Below the pieces are notes generated by a model that was given only the letters and a program-made list of their open reading frames with translations, had not been told where the DNA came from and did no database searches. Shown in pieces: positions 1-12,213 of a DNA stretch of 64,000 nucleotides. This stretch comes from Astropecten irregularis (lineage: Eukaryota > Echinodermata > Asteroidea > Paxillosida > Astropectinidae): the NCBI GenBank assembly GCA_963971285.1, contig OZ020255.1, positions 7,688,001 through 7,752,000 of the forward strand, given 5' to 3'. Positions within the stretch are counted from its first letter, which is position 1; every line of letters begins with the position of its first letter. Made by a program: the position numbers and the translations under genes.

Positions 1-668
1 CCAAACTGCATTTTCCACAGTGATCTGTGTCGTATGAGCCGGTTCACCAGTGTGAATGTTGCGTCTCTTTGATCTGGTTCAAAAACTTGCCGGGCTGAAC
101 CGGGGCTGATCCAGGGCTGATCCGGGTTGGTTTCAACACGGATCAAAGAGGTGATAGTGTGAAAAGGCACTAATCCTCACCACCTACAGCTCAGAAGTTT
201 TAACTGCGAAGGGTTTAAGGTTTGGTTTGGTTCCCAGCCAACCCTATCAGCATCATCAGCTTCATGATGACAATCAACAATCACAAACTGAGATCATAGT
301 GCAGGGATATAAGTTCGCGGCATCCTACGTGAATACATTCTTGACATTTAGATTCTTGCAGAGGAAATTTGCAAAATTCCATTTGGAGTCTCACAAATCT
401 TCGTTATTGGATTTTCCCGAATCTTCTTTTTTGTGAATAGTGCTATCATAATTTGTTGTTTATTATAACTTGAAATCAATCAAAAGTACCGGTAGAAGTA
501 ATTTAGCCAAAAAAAAACAAACCCAAAAACATTAATAGCAGAATTGAAATCGCTTCCATTTGAACCAGAAACGAAATGTATGATGCATTCAATACAAAAA
601 AAAGAAAAACAAAAGAAACAAAAGAAACAAAAACAATAACAAACAAACAAAACTTCAGGTTACGATAC
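1..668. other. intron or 3' flank of the KLHL8-like gene, no exon found
   Basis: Reading both strands I found no exon. The donor of the last visible Kelch exon faces this stretch, so it should be intronic. A short inverted repeat, CTCTTTGATC near 65 and GATCAAAGAG near 137, is the only structure seen. The remainder is A-rich low-complexity sequence around 590-655. Confidence 0.5.
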
Positions 669-3600
669 CTAATGCTGCAGTTGCATCCGCCTACGACGTA
701 AATCCTCTCCTTGAAAGACGTGGCACTGACCATGGAGCGAGCCGTATGCATCGGAGACAGAGTCCGCCATTTCTTGACCTGCATCGGAGGGAAAATAAGA
801 CAGAGGACGTTTCCTTAGAAGGACTTTCTTTTTCAAAGAAGGGATCCCAATACGATGCGTTTAGAATCGATCCGCGCACTTCTGCGTTCCAAAACGAGGC
901 TGTTTGTGTCCGCTTCTCAAACACGCAGGTCTACATGTTTACAGTAATCCGAGCACACGCTTTTGAATGGCGACCTCTTTTGATTATTAAAACAAGAAAC
1001 TGCGGTGGGGTTTGTCGATCTAAATGCACTACAACTCTGGCTCGATACGTGGTGCGCGATTTATTCCTGAAAGGAACACTGAGTTGGGCCAATATTCGGC
1101 ATGGACAACATCTCCCGGATTTCCCCACCGGTCTTTTGCTTATGATTAGCTTTCCAGCTTCCCAGATTTCAATAAAAGATGATTGGCAGTGTACAAAATG
1201 ACACCACCGCAGTTTGTTGTTTTAATCAAAAGAGGGCGCCATTCAAAACCGTGTGCTCGAATTACTGTAAGCAAAGCATGCCAAGTTAAGTCATATGTGA
1301 GCTAAAAGTGTGATGTTCGTGTAATGCATACACGCCGTACTGTGTCGAGTGGCTGCAGTAGCATGGCCGAAGTTCAGCTGTAGAACTTCGGTTTGAATGC
1401 GCATATGCACAGACGGCGCTGAGGTAAAATCTCTCTATCAACCCTAACCATAGAATTAAAAAAAAAACTAGAGTGCGCGCTTCGTATACAACGTGTGCGT
1501 TGACTGCACTCCAGCGTGGACGCGCAGCCGCCATCTTTCCAGGTGTAAACTTCTCTGCAACTGCAGTATTGTTGTTTTCGAACCATTGTGAGAGAGCACG
1601 GACTTGGAAAGTTGGAATGTCTTACCATAGGGGTGTAGCACTCCATGCTGTTGAGGTCTGAGGAGCCATCGTATCCACCAATGACGTAGATGCTCGTACC
1701 ATGTGCTACTGCAGCTGCCATACTCCGGGGCGATGTCATATCTAAAAATAGCACAAAGCAAAAGGCACAAACTTATTAGAATTTACTAGGGGTGAGGAAA
1801 GGTTTGAAAAATTAGCTGTTCACCATCAACAGGAATCTAGGGTTAGGTTTGAAGAAGTCCTGCTTTGTGATCGCCGCTAAAACCAAACGTGGAAACAATT
1901 ATGCAAATATTTTCACAGACAGACAAGAGCACAGATATAATTGGAAGAAGATAAAACTAAAATCGTAAATGAAAAATAAACCTAATAAAGTAATATAATC
2001 ATCAAACATGTCAAATAACCACAAGGGAAACTGACTGAATTTAAATTTAATCATCAAATACTGTAACCACAAGGGAAACTGACTGAATTTTAAAGACATT
2101 GAAAAGTGAACAAAGAAAAATTGACTGGAGCGGGATTAGAACCGGCGACCTCCTGAATACGATCCCTGGGGTATGGCGGTGTGTGCGTGGTTTCATGGCT
2201 TCTGACTGCCAAACGAACAAAAATAGTTGACTACTGGGGTCACCACCAACGTAGGGCTGGATGGCTCAGTTGGTAGAGTGCCTGTATGGTATTCAGGAGG
2301 TCGCCGGTTCGAATCCCGCTCCAGTAAATGTTTCTTTGTTCACTTTTCAATGAATTTAAATTTTTTTTAAAGTGAACAAAGAAAAATTGACTGGAGCGGT
2401 ATTCGAACCTGAGACCTCCTCCAGTCAATTTTTCTTTGTTCACTTTTCAAGGACGAAAAATAAACCTCACAATGTTGTCTTCTGCAGTGAGCAATGTACA
2501 CAGACAGGGGCTCTCATGCTGTTTCTCTGATAAGATTTGAAATTGGAGCGGGATTCGAACCTTTGACCCATGGAATACCGTACCGGTTGCTCTACCAACT
2601 AAGGTATTCAGCCCTACATGTATGTTGGCGGCATCCCTAATAGTCAATGGCAGACTTTGGAGAATCGGTCTTGAGTCAACAGAGCACGCGCAAACCATGC
2701 TTGCGCAATTGTGAGCATGCGCGCGTTGTTTTGCGCGTGTGTGCGCGTGGACTGTTGACTTGAAGACCGGTTCTCCAATGTCTCCCATTGTCATTGTTCG
2801 TTTGGCAGTCAGAAACCATGAAACCAATCACATAACCAGGCCATGCGCAAAGTTTTTTTCCTGGCTAGCCCACCGGGCCAGCTTACTTAAGATTTTTCTG
2901 GCATGTTTAGGTTTTTACTAGCCCATACATACATGTATGTTGATCCATAACTCTGCATGCAGGTTGTTTTTTTTGTTACTAGCCCACTGGGCAACCAAGG
3001 AAGTGAGTCTAGCTAGCCCAGAGCGATTTTTGCTAGACATTGTAAGGGCTACATTGTAGTACTATTTTGAGCCCTGCATACCATTACATGTATATCCCAA
3101 GGATCGTTTAAGATACGCGCAACATTAGCAAATGCTGCAAACCTGAGAAACGGGCCAATTTCATAAAACTGTTAAGCACAAAAATTTGATAAGCATGACA
3201 TTTCTGTCTTAATAAAAACAGGGTTAACAACCAAATGTCCACGTGTTGTGTATCACTTGTGATTGTTCTTTGGCTGTTTTTCGCTGACAATGAATATCAA
3301 ATGGAATTTTCAATGGTGGTTTGTTTTATTGGGCGAGACATTTTTGTACTTAGCAAATTTTTGTGCTAAACAGTTTTATGAAATTGGCCCCTGTACATGG
3401 GGGATATCACTCAAGCAGGATGCAGCTTTTTATTAAGTAATCAAGATAAAACCAATTATGCAATCTGAATAACAGACTGCCCACATAATACAACTACATC
3501 GCAATCAAATTTCCCCTGTCCTGCTACCTGTCTAACAACTGCGATTCAATACCACTGCACTTTCTATCATTCTGGCTGAATATGTTGTTTGTTTTTATAA

Positions 3601-6600
3601 TTCTTTCTCATTATGCACATAACAAAGAACAGTCATTATAATTGTTCAAATGACCTTGTGTATAGCAACCACAGTTTAGGTCAGTGAACTTAAGTATCCC
3701 ATGTACGTATTTTACGTACGTATTTCAGGGCTAAAATTTTGTGAAAAAAAGTACTGGACAGCAGGTCTAGTAACTGAAGTATTTTACTAGACATGAACTT
3801 TTTTCACTAGACCTGTGGCATTCATGTACGTATAGGAAAACCGTAATTGTATGCAATATTGTGTTAAAAATCATCAATTTAGGCACCATCTTAATTGTGC
3901 AAGGAAACCTAAATCACTAGACAGCCAGACTAGTGCAGTACACACTTTACTAGATCGACGCTGAAATCACTAGACTCGGTCCACGGTCTAGTGGATATTT
4001 CAAGCCCTGTATTTGATTACAGTAAATGTTTAACAAGGTCCTACTGTGCATGTACAATAGCTTTAGCGCAGTTGGACAATGAGCCTCCCTTTGTTCTGAG
4101 ACTTAAACCCCTCAAAATAAATTCCTGAGCTACTCTTTAAGCCTACTGGACCGAGATTGAATGGAGGATATATCTGGACAAAGGGATTTACAATGTATTA
4201 ACAGAAAATGCTTCCCCAATGGGATAAATGTAGATCTATCCATTAAACATAGAGCTGCTTAAGCACAAAATTTGCTTTTAAGCATGAAAAGTCTTCCATT
4301 GCCAACCAGGGGCCAATTTCATAAAGCTGTTAAGCACAAAATTGTGCTTAGCATGACATTTCCGTCTTAATAAAAATGGGGTTAACAACCAAATGTTCAC
4401 GTGTCGTGTATCACTTGTGATTGTTCTTTGGCTGTTGTTCGCTGACCATGAATATCAAATGGAATTTTCAATGGTGGTTTGTTTTATTGGGCGAGACATT
4501 TTTGTGCTAAGCTCATTTTTGTGCTTAGCTTAACAGTTTTATGAAATTGGTCCCAGATGTTCATGTGATGTTTACTGACTTTTGACTTGTATTTGGCCAT
4601 TGTTTGCTGAGCATTTACATTCACAAAAAGTTTTGGTTGGCATACTGATTTTATTTACCAAAGTTTTGGTTCTAAAGAAATGTTGGTGCTTACGGAGCTC
4701 TATGAAATAAGCCCGTGGCATGTCTGGAGTGTCTAGGAATGGCCTCTGTACTCAATCTTTTTATAACAGATCACTTTATAAGAAAAGTACGACGAACCCC
4801 GGTGGAGTAATGTAGGTTATCATCACGTGTAGATAGATTATTTTGTAAGAGTTACAAGAAATGGGCTGAGAAAAATTGGCGTTTACCTGGGGTATATTTC
4901 CACTCATTGGTGTTAGGGTCGTATCTCTCCACCGTTTGTAGACTCGTCATTCCGTCGTAACCACCGAAAGCGTAGACGTTGCCCCCCGATGCCGCCACGG
5001 CCACGCTGCTCCTGGGCTCCTGCATGGGTGCCAGGTAACGCCAGACGCTGGTGGACGGATCGAAGCACTCCACCACGTTCAGGGCGTTGTTGTCCGAGCC
5101 GCCCACCGCGTACAGGATCTTGTCTAGCATGACGGTGCCCACGCCACGCCGGGGGCAGCTCATGGGCTCGATGGAGGTCCAGCAGTTTAGGGCCGGGGTG
5201 TAGCGCTCCACGGTGCTGGTGGTGGTCCTGCCAGGGCTCATTTCCCCGCCTGAACCGAGCAAAGATGACAAAAGAAGAAAAAAAAGCACATCAAATACTT
5301 AAAGGTAGCATCATACTTTGATTTTTGTCAAAGAAGTACAGATTTATGAGCAGAAATATCAAGACCGATACAGTAACAGTCATCTGTGAAAAGTTCAGTC
5401 CCATATGGTGCCCGCTTTTTGAGAAAACCCTTTTTGAAAGCTTGCAGTGTGAAAAGGCCTTTAGAATGACCATAACGGTCATTGAGGTACAGGTACATGA
5501 ACATTAGACATGTTAGAAAAGAAATATATTCTACCTCCATGGTATGACTTAGGCCTAAGCTGCTGTAGCACTGGCTAGGAGTGCAAGTATACAATTGGTG
5601 GCCAATAGCGTTCCGCACTAATGACGTCACACCATGCATGCACGCGCACACATACCCCCACTCACAAAACGTTTGCACGGCCATGTTGCAATGTTTGTCT
5701 GAGGTTCGGTGCTATTTTTAGCGCAAGTGCGCAGCGCTATTGCTACACTTGAATTGCAAATTTTAGAATAATCTACTGGTTGTTGGAATCCTGTTTTTGT
5801 CTGTCATTCTGCAAGTACATTGGACATCTTTCTCAAACTGTGGCACATTAACCGTGCAAAAGAACCCAGAAATTTGGCAAACCTTTATACAATACGTACA
5901 GCCAAGTTTAAACGGGACATGAAACAGACCTGTACAGTTTACATGTAGTGTGCACAATAAGGCCGAAAAAAAAAAATTGCGTTGCCCTCAAGTGGAAAAA
6001 CTAAAATTTTGGGTTGGTCGGTAAATTGTGGGTTTTTTTTGGCAGACTTTCAAACATGATTTTATCGTGAATACGATTTTTGAGGAGACATGCTTTTTTA
6101 CTGCTAAATCTTACATTTTTTGTCAAAAATGGTGAGTTTTTATACTCGGTGAAAAAAAAAAAAAAAATCCCAACCAAAAGTTTTGGCATTTTACGGTTGG
6201 TCGCTGAGGGCAACACAACAATTTTTTTTTCGGCCTAATGAGCATACATGTACAGTATTATATACATGTTATATTGTGTACGTACTGTACTGTTCATGAC
6301 CCGTAACTAAACTCATTGCCAGGGCATACGGTACATTGTACAATATCACCATGTAGTATTTTGTGCTGTGTCATGAATCTAACTTCACTTTTGAAGCAGT
6401 TAGGATAACATTGCATTTTAATAATCAAAAAGTATATTGTACTGTAAGTGCTTTGTGAATTTCACGTCTGGTCCAATTTTCTCATGTATTTTACAGCCTG
6501 AAAAAGCTTGCTCTTCAGTATACTGTGTAAATATTTGCTGTTAGTGCTACAGACATATTATATACTGGTATGAAAACTACTTGTTTTCATATTTCACAAT

Positions 6601-9600
6601 TTGCTGGGTATAAGACTGTACACACACGAATGACACAGCATAAAAGCTATTTTGGCTTCTTTTTATACTGAGAGAGTAAACGTACGCTTAATCTCAAAGT
6701 ACAAAAAAAAAATCACTATTTCGAGTGAGAGATGAATGAGTAATTACAGACTTGGAATGAATCAAAAAGTGATTCTGTAAAATTAATTCCGAAATAAAAA
6801 AATCTGTCTTGAAACATGTTTGATACAATATCTGGATTAGAGGCCTTTTTGTACATGGTACTTAAGTTAAAGGTAGTTTCATACTTTGGTAAGATCAAAA
6901 AAGATCAAAAATAAAAGAGAAAACACTTTAAAAGAAATACTGTGGCCGTTTTTCGCTGTTTTCTCAAAAAGTGGACAACGTATGGGACTGAAATTTTCAC
7001 AGATTACTTTTACTATATCTTCCTTGATATTTTTGCTCACGAATCTGTATTTCTTTGACAAAAACTAAAGTATGATACTATCTTTAATATTTGTAAGCAT
7101 ATTATGTTAAATCATAGCTTAGTAGGCCAGAAACATATTCTTAGATGGAGAACTTGTGCTCTGCTCAAAATTTAGAGTCAAAATGACGTAAAGGCTGCGT
7201 TCGAGCGGTTACTCCCGGTAACACGAGTGTGATGCGCGCGCAATACTCTCCGGTGCAGGAGTATACTCCCCAACGCTGGAGAGTATACTCTCGCTGACCC
7301 GAGTGTCGTACTCCGGCCGTTCGAGCGCTCAGGAGTATACTCGTGTTAACACGAGTAGCTCGCTCGAACGCAGCCAATGTGTACGTCGTGTACACGTGTA
7401 CAATGCAGGGATGAGATTGACCAATGATAAAAATGTCTGAAAACAGCTGACAGGGAGCATAAAAAGTCTGAAATCTGAAAATCTCCTATACTTTTGTACA
7501 CAGCCTATGAGGAAAAAAAGTCTGAAATCCAAAACACAAAAGTCTGAAATCCAAGACTTTAATCTGAGAAATCTCAATACATTTCAACTCTGGAGCTCTA
7601 GAGGTGCCATCCGACTTGAGATCCTAAGATAAAAATTCTCCGGATGACGACATGACACGATGACGACATCCTGAGATAATTTATCAAAGGATGACGACTT
7701 CCTCAAAACAAGATGTCGACATCTTGCCTGTGATCCAAAATAAGGTAACACTCAAAAACATTAAAAAAAATCCTTCAACACCCTTAAAAATGACTTCTTT
7801 TCACTAAGAAAGGATAATAGTTGTCTAATCTAAAAGAAATTTCTTACATTATTTCATTCACCAAAGTTGAAAATGTTTCCAAGTTTGAATAATAAAAACA
7901 AATCTGTAGACTCAGGTGAAGGTAGTCATTTTTATTGATGTCCGTCCCTCATGCCCTAAAACCTTCTTTAAAAAAAAACCCAAAATAGACAAATTGAAAA
8001 TGGCATGTGGCTAAATTGCACTGGTGTCAGGGCTAAACATTCACAAGTTTTTTTTACTGACAATAAGTATTCAAGAAATCTTTGGCGAAGCAATTAATGC
8101 ATTGATGTCCGTCCCTCACGTGAGGGACGGATTTGGATCATAATGTTAGTCATCCCGAGCTGACAAGTTATCTCAAGATCTAAAGTCTGATGCCACTTCT
8201 AGTGCTCCGTATACATTTTACAACAAATAACATTTGGATTTGGATGGATTTGTAAAGTGTAGTTCTTATTAAATTCTATAGGCCTACTGATGAGGAAATG
8301 ATTGTTGCAGGTGTGCACATTTAAGTATCACGTGTACTTGTTTAGTATATTGACTGTGTACACAAACTGTATCCTATTTATTTAAACGTGAGTTACTTCC
8401 TGCAGTCTCATGTACATAACATGTGTACCTTGGTTTCCAGAGCCGTGATGATTACGTGATTACACACAAATTTGAGAACCGTAACTGCCTAGTATGTGTA
8501 TCATGCACAGCCAGAACTGGTTTTGTAGCTAGACTATACTGGCAACACTTCTAAAAACAATGACCAGTTGGGCAAAAACGTTTCTTGTTCAACCCCTATT
8601 TCTTATTTCGAATAAGGCCTGATTTGCATATTGTCTATCTCCCGACCAAGGTCACTTGATGTTCAAGTCCTATTTCTAGTAAGGTTGTGCGGTTTTGAAA
8701 AAAAAAAAAAAACGATGAAACCGTGAGACCCTGACTCGGTTAAACCGTAAAACCGTAGGCCCTAAAACATAACAAAAATAATAAGCCTACTTTAGGGGCC
8801 TAACGCAAATTCACAGACGCATATGATATTGTTCATTACAATTTGACTACAAAGATCACCATTCAAATAACAAAACGATCAAATGGAAAAATGAACGAAC
8901 AAACAAAAAAATGAATACACTTGATAATGTTAACCCTAATTACCGGTAAAATTTCAGCGAAAACGCTCGCTACATTTGACATGCTCGCAATCGTTTCGAC
9001 TTTGAGTTCACCAGACCGCATGGTCAGCCATTTTGTACATACATAGTCTTGATCCAAGACGTCCAATCGCTGTTCGTAGTGCGCCCCCACACGACTGATT
9101 CACACCATCACAATTACCCACTCAGCGTGTGTACGTAAAAAAACGCATCTAAAGTGTTCATTAAAGTGAATTAAATAATCATATTGGGCACAAGAATGGG
9201 ACTTAAGGATGATGTTCAGTAGAGACAAATATTTGTTATAGTGGTGTTCGTTATAGTGGCATTCCACTGTATTCCATTGACTGGCAAATAAACCATGAAG
9301 AAACCCGAATACCTTGGAATATCATTATGGCATCTTACTTACCCACGACATAAATGTAGATAGATCGACTGAATGAGTGTCTTGGCAGGGTTCGGATGCT
9401 CACTTCCCAGTGCAGCCCTGGGTAGAACTGACTGGCGTGGTACCGCCTGGCCTCGTCGAAGAAACTTCGGCCCTTCTCGTCCTGAGTCACGACCTTGTCA
9501 TCTTTGACCTGGCTGTGGAGGAACTCCCAGGGCAGGAGCGGCAGCCGTACGTGCTCGAAGATCTCCCCGACCCGTTTTAAGCGGTCCTCGGGGCTGTGCC

Positions 9601-10324
9601 TGAGGTAGCGCATGACGGCCTCGTAGACGTCCTCTTCCTTGGGCACGTTGAGGGCGTCCCGTTTGATCAGGTCGATGCAGTCTTCCACAGTCAGGTGCAG
9701 GAATTCCTCCTGATGGGCGACCTGCCCGAAGTTCTGCTGGGCGAAGATGTCGGCCGCCTGCTGCAGCTCGAAGCAGCCGTGCCTCTCGGCGAAGCTGCGG
9801 ATGCCGAGGCAGTTTGACGGGTGCATCTGCGTTTTCAAGAAGGCACAGCACGCGCTGATGACCTGATCGATCTGCAGGATGCAGGCTGCCTTCAGTACTG
9901 ACTGGACATTCTCCTCCGTGATGTCCACCCGGGCCGAGTAGGCAAAGTTGACGATCTCGGCGATGGCCACGCTGTCCATGTCCTGAATGGTGACCGTCTT
10001 CTCGCGACACTCCTTCAGCTCGCTGGTGAACATGGCATTGAAGTACGGGCTGCAGGCGGCCAGCACCAGCCGGTGGGCCTGGATGGCGTGGCCCTGGACC
10101 ATCAGCGTCACGTCGCACAGGTCCCGGCGCTGGTGCATGGCGTTCATCATCGCCAGCATCTCCACGGCATGCTGGTGCCGCATCAGCAGCGTGTCGTCGG
10201 TCTCGCTGCTGCTGATCACCTCGTCCTGGATGCGGACTCGCTTGTTCGGCAGCCAGGCCACGCCCTTCTGGGTGAAGGGAGGGGTCTCACTCTCCTCAAG
10301 TAGCTCAGGAATGTTAGCAGCCAT
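669..10324 (-). CDS. KLHL8: KLHL8-like BTB-BACK-Kelch protein, partial (3' end off window)
   Basis: Exons read on the minus strand: 10324-9343, 5249-4887, 1741-1626 and 778-669; borders are GT-AG and the phases join correctly (1, 1, 0, then 2). The first exon gives residues 1-327: a 50-residue leader, a BTB domain about 60-165 (DLCDVTLMV, HRLVLAACSPYF) and a BACK domain about 170-275 (HPSNCLGIRSFAE, LPLLPWEFL). Later exons give Kelch blades with GG pairs and Y/W positions (LYAVGGSDNN, VYAFGGYDG, IYVIGGYDG, IYVVGG). Such proteins bind CUL3 through BTB/BACK and a substrate through the propeller. The BACK-Kelch linker (VSIRTLPRH) and the AACILQ segment match my memory of KLHL8 better than KLHL18 or KLHL28; the family call is firm, the orthology call moderate. 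The remaining Kelch blades must lie left of base 1. The start ATG at 10324 opens the long exon. Confidence 0.88.
939..1270. mobile_element. MITE with TIR TTACAGTAATYCGAGCACACG
   Basis: Inverted arms of about 65 bases face each other (TTTTGAATGGCG and AACTGCGGTGG in each). It lies in the intron between the last two visible Kelch exons. A diverged single arm of the same family occurs at about 24995-25060. Confidence 0.7.
1271..1625. other. remainder of Kelch intron, nothing recognised
   Basis: No exon, repeat family or RNA gene could be supported here. Confidence 0.4.
2158..2350 (+). mobile_element. tRNA-derived SINE (S1)
   Basis: A promoter-like head at 2257-2327 has box A (TGGCTCAGTTGG) and box B (GGTTCGAATCC), and its ends pair as CTGGA/TCCAG. 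It is preceded by a family-specific segment (TTCATGGCTTCTGACTGCCA) and followed by a tail ending TTTCTTTGTTCAC. The anticodon loop reads like a Thr(GGT) tRNA, but the stem has a mismatch and the sequence is embedded in a repeat, so it is not annotated as a tRNA gene. Confidence 0.75.
2352..2452 (-). mobile_element. S1 SINE fragments, inverted
   Basis: The tail GTGAACAAAGAAAAATTGAC followed by box B in reverse (ATTCGAACC) marks a minus-strand fragment abutting the 2158-2350 copy, with a second tail piece at 2419-2449. Another tail fragment occurs at about 2100-2150. Confidence 0.55.
2530..2830 (-). mobile_element. S1 SINE, minus-strand copy with an internal insertion
   Basis: Box B (GGATTCGAACC in reverse) is at about 2544-2560 and box A (CTACCAACTAAGG) at about 2592. 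The 5' family segment (ACTGCCAAACGAACAATGAC read in reverse) resumes at about 2790-2820, beyond about 130 bases of GC-rich sequence with CGCGCGTT/TGCGCGTG motifs. Confidence 0.55.
2835..3085. repeat. CTAGCCCA-rich degenerate repeat
   Basis: Repeated CTAGCCCA(C/T)(C/T)GGGC motifs end at GAGCCCTGCAT. It resembles the CTAGAC-rich stretch at 3725-4012 in layout and is probably a related dispersed repeat. Confidence 0.4.
3152..3391. mobile_element. M3 MITE
   Basis: TIRs GGGGCCAATTTCATARARCTG, with subterminal TTAGCACAAAA and a body containing CAATGGTGGTTTGTTTT. Copies at 4309-4554 and 10530-10774 have the same organisation, about 240 bases each. Confidence 0.75.
3725..4012. mobile_element. CTAGAC-rich repeat with TIR TTTCAGGGCT
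   Basis: Its ends read TTTCAGGGCT and, inverted, TTTCAAGCCCTG. Inside, CACTAGAC/GTCTAGT occurs many times in both orientations. A miniature transposon is the simplest reading; no coding capacity. Confidence 0.45.
4248..4713. mobile_element. M3-related MITE interrupted by an M3 copy
   Basis: The left arm (GAGCTGCTTAAGCACAAAAT) runs to about 4308 and the body resumes at about 4555 (TTCATGTGATGTTTACTG), ending in an inverted arm (GGAGCTCTATGAAAT). An uninterrupted relative lies inverted at 29748-29947 and shows the empty site. Confidence 0.7.
4309..4554. mobile_element. M3 MITE nested in an older element
   Basis: A complete copy with both TIRs sits between GCCAACCA and GATGTTCATGTG of the host element. 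Confidence 0.75.
5298..5441 (+). mobile_element. M1 MITE, left part only
   Basis: Starts TTAAAGGTAGCATCATACTT and carries the family body to TTTTTGAGAAAAC, where it is lost. It begins about 50 bases upstream of the acceptor of the 5249-4887 Kelch exon. Confidence 0.65.
5604..5741. mobile_element. short MITE, TIR AATAGCGYTSCGCAC
   Basis: Ends AATAGCGTTCCGCAC and, inverted, AATAGCGCTGCGCAC enclose TGACGTCA and a GTGCTATTTTTAGC motif. A second copy is at 40191-40341 and a left end at 49134. Confidence 0.6.
5960..6236. mobile_element. M8 MITE, TIR AGGCCGAAAAAAAAATTG
   Basis: TIRs include TTGCCCTCA and GGTTGGTCG. It is flanked by TA/TAA. A second copy is at 23653-23986. Confidence 0.7.
6237..6866. 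other. AT-rich intron sequence, nothing recognised
   Basis: Part of the 4.1 kb intron between the BTB exon and the first Kelch exon. No exon-like reading frame or repeat family was found. Confidence 0.4.
6871..7083. mobile_element. M1 MITE, internally deleted
   Basis: Both ends are present (AGGTAGTTTCATACTTTGGT and, inverted, AGATAGTATCATACTTTAGT) between TTAA at 6867-6870 and TTAA at 7084-7087. The body is about 210 bases instead of about 360. Confidence 0.75.
7193..7375. mobile_element. 183-bp MITE, TIR GGCTGCGTTCGAGCG
   Basis: The inverted ends match over 15 bases with one mismatch. Inside are repeated GAGTATACTC and AACACGAGT palindromes. Only one copy was seen. Confidence 0.65.
7592..8208. 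mobile_element. 617-bp inverted-repeat element
   Basis: The left end (from GGAGCTCTAGAGGTG) and the right end read in reverse (from GGAGCACTAGAAGTG) match at about 26 of 32 positions, both finishing in AGATC. Inside, GATGTCCGTCCCTCA occurs twice. No reading frame. Confidence 0.6.
8209..9342. other. KLHL8-like intron, nothing recognised
   Basis: A poly-A run lies at about 8698-8712. The minus-strand reading frame near 8863-9090 has no recognisable domain and I do not call it. Confidence 0.4.
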
Positions 10325-10529
10325 TACACAGTCCTTGGATCCGAAGGTGTAATATCATAACTCTTACCCAGTTACCGGGACAAAAATCTGTGACAAAAAA
10401 ACAAACATGTTCTTTAGGATTTGAAGTTTTGCATGGTGGAGAGACTAGAATGAGTAAGACTTCCGGAGACAACATATAGTAAAACACTCTTTTTGGACGG
10501 TTGAAAGATGTGTGGTCCTGAAAAGGACA

Positions 10530-10774
10530 GGGGCCAATTTCATAGAGCTGCTTAGCACAAAAAAATGCTTAGCACAAAAATAGCTTGCCCAATATTAAAA
10601 ACAAACCACTATTGAAAATTCCATTTGATATTCATGGTCAGCGAACAACAGCCAAAGATCAATTGCAAGTGATAGACAACACACAGAAATTTGGTTGTTA
10701 ATCCTGTTTTTACTAAGACGGAAATGTCAAGCTTAGCTAATTTTTGTGCAAAGCAGCTCTATGAAATTGGCCCC
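10530..10774. mobile_element. M3 MITE, intact
   Basis: Both ends read GGGGCCAATTTCATAGAGCTG inwards, making this the best-preserved copy. It lies about 200 bases upstream of the KLHL8-like start codon. Confidence 0.78.
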
Positions 10775-10938
10775 TGATCACCGTTATTCTTTGGCCAATT
10801 CTTGATATGTCATGCCGGCCTTCTTTCTCCAAGGGTCCGTTCTAACTTTTAATTGGCCAATCAGAGACAGAGTAAGGGAACGGTAATTTGCCGGGAAATA
10901 GCATTTGCAGAAAGAATGATGGTGCTGACAAAATATAT

Positions 10939-11199
10939 GGAAAGAATTCCACTGACGGCCATCACTTGTGCACAAACCTATGGGACCAACAGAGGGCGTT
11001 TTGATAAAAATGGCTACCGCTGCATTCGAAGTGTATAATTGTAGGTAAAAAAACCCTGAAGATTTCACTTTTTTAGATAAGCTAGGCCTACACCAGTTTT
11101 CACTCCTGAGATTGAAGTTCATCATGACTTGCATCAAATAAGTTAACTCTTGGAGGAAATAACCCTGTTTCCGTCATGGCCGTCAGTGGAATTCTTTCC
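10939..11199. mobile_element. M9 MITE, TIR GGAAAGAATTCCACTGACGG
   Basis: The inverted ends are identical over at least 20 bases and extend to GGCCAT. A diverged second copy is at 33471-33729. Confidence 0.75.
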
Positions 11200-11945
11200 C
11201 TACTGCTACTACTTGTAATAGCAGTGCTAAAACTGTTTACAATTACAGTGCTAGCCTAGGACTCGAGTAGGGCTTTACTAGTAAAGACGTCAGTACAGTA
11301 GTATAGTACTGCGCCTGTGGTACTGCCATTGCACTCGACACTGCTGAGCCGAGTGCTGGCATAAAATAAATCGGGTTAAAAATGGTAACATGTGATATTT
11401 TACGCACGATACTTACGATGTTCAAATGCACATGAGATTGCAGCGCACAACAAGGAAAATCACAGGGGAAAAACCGCGATTCTAGCAAAGTTGAAGATGA
11501 AAGTTGTTGCTGATTTGTTGTGATAGCATACATGTCAATTGTCATGTATACAGTTAATTAAAATTACACAAGGTAACGCAGAAACACACCTAATTGAATA
11601 GTGAGACTGTCGCCAAGCACAAAGCGTCGTTTTCCAATAAAGGGAGACTAGGCTCCAGACTTTATCGTCCGTTTCCATTTTTATGTAGGGGTAAATCTCA
11701 AAGGTTCATCTTTAAGAATCAAAATTTGATGAATAACTTATTAAAAAACATACATTTTAACGTCTTTAATTGAACATTTAGAAATATTATTAGACTTATT
11801 GTAACAATTTTTAGCTCATTTTAACAGGAAATTTTTTAAGGTAACGAGATAAAAAATTAAAACCCCTAGTTTTGCCCGAGTTGTGGGCTAGTCCTAAAAT
11901 GCCATGTGCAAGATGTGTAGTCGTGGTTCAAGATGTTTCTGTTAA

Positions 11946-12213
11946 AGGTCATATAGTATCATACTTTGGTAAGAGACCGATTTTAACAGAAAAGTTCACA
12001 GATTTACGTATAACGTGTATTTATCCAGAAAATTAGTAAAATAACGACCGAAAATCTTTTTGATCTTTTAAAAGATCAAAAATAAAAGAGAAAAGATTTA
12101 AGAAATACTGTGGCCGTTTTTCACGATTTTCTAAAACAAATTGGGCACCGTATTGGACTGAAATGCCCATGAATCTGTATTTCTTTGAAAAAAACCAAAG
12201 TATGATACTACCT
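11946..12213. mobile_element. M1 MITE upstream of DUS3L
   Basis: TTAA lies at 11942-11945 and 12214-12217. The right arm is shortened relative to full copies. Confidence 0.7.

Noticed and set aside
2257..2327. Possible tRNA-Thr gene
   Set aside because: Box A and B are good, but the stems are imperfect and the same sequence recurs inside a dispersed repeat with shared flanks; a SINE head explains it better.
5328..5684. 118-codon minus-strand frame upstream of the Kelch exon
   Set aside because: Covers an M1 fragment and a short MITE; similar frames appear at every M1 copy.
9498..10118. 206-codon minus-strand frame overlapping the BTB exon
   Set aside because: Shadow of the KLHL8-like exon in another frame, Arg/Gly/Pro/His-rich with no domain.
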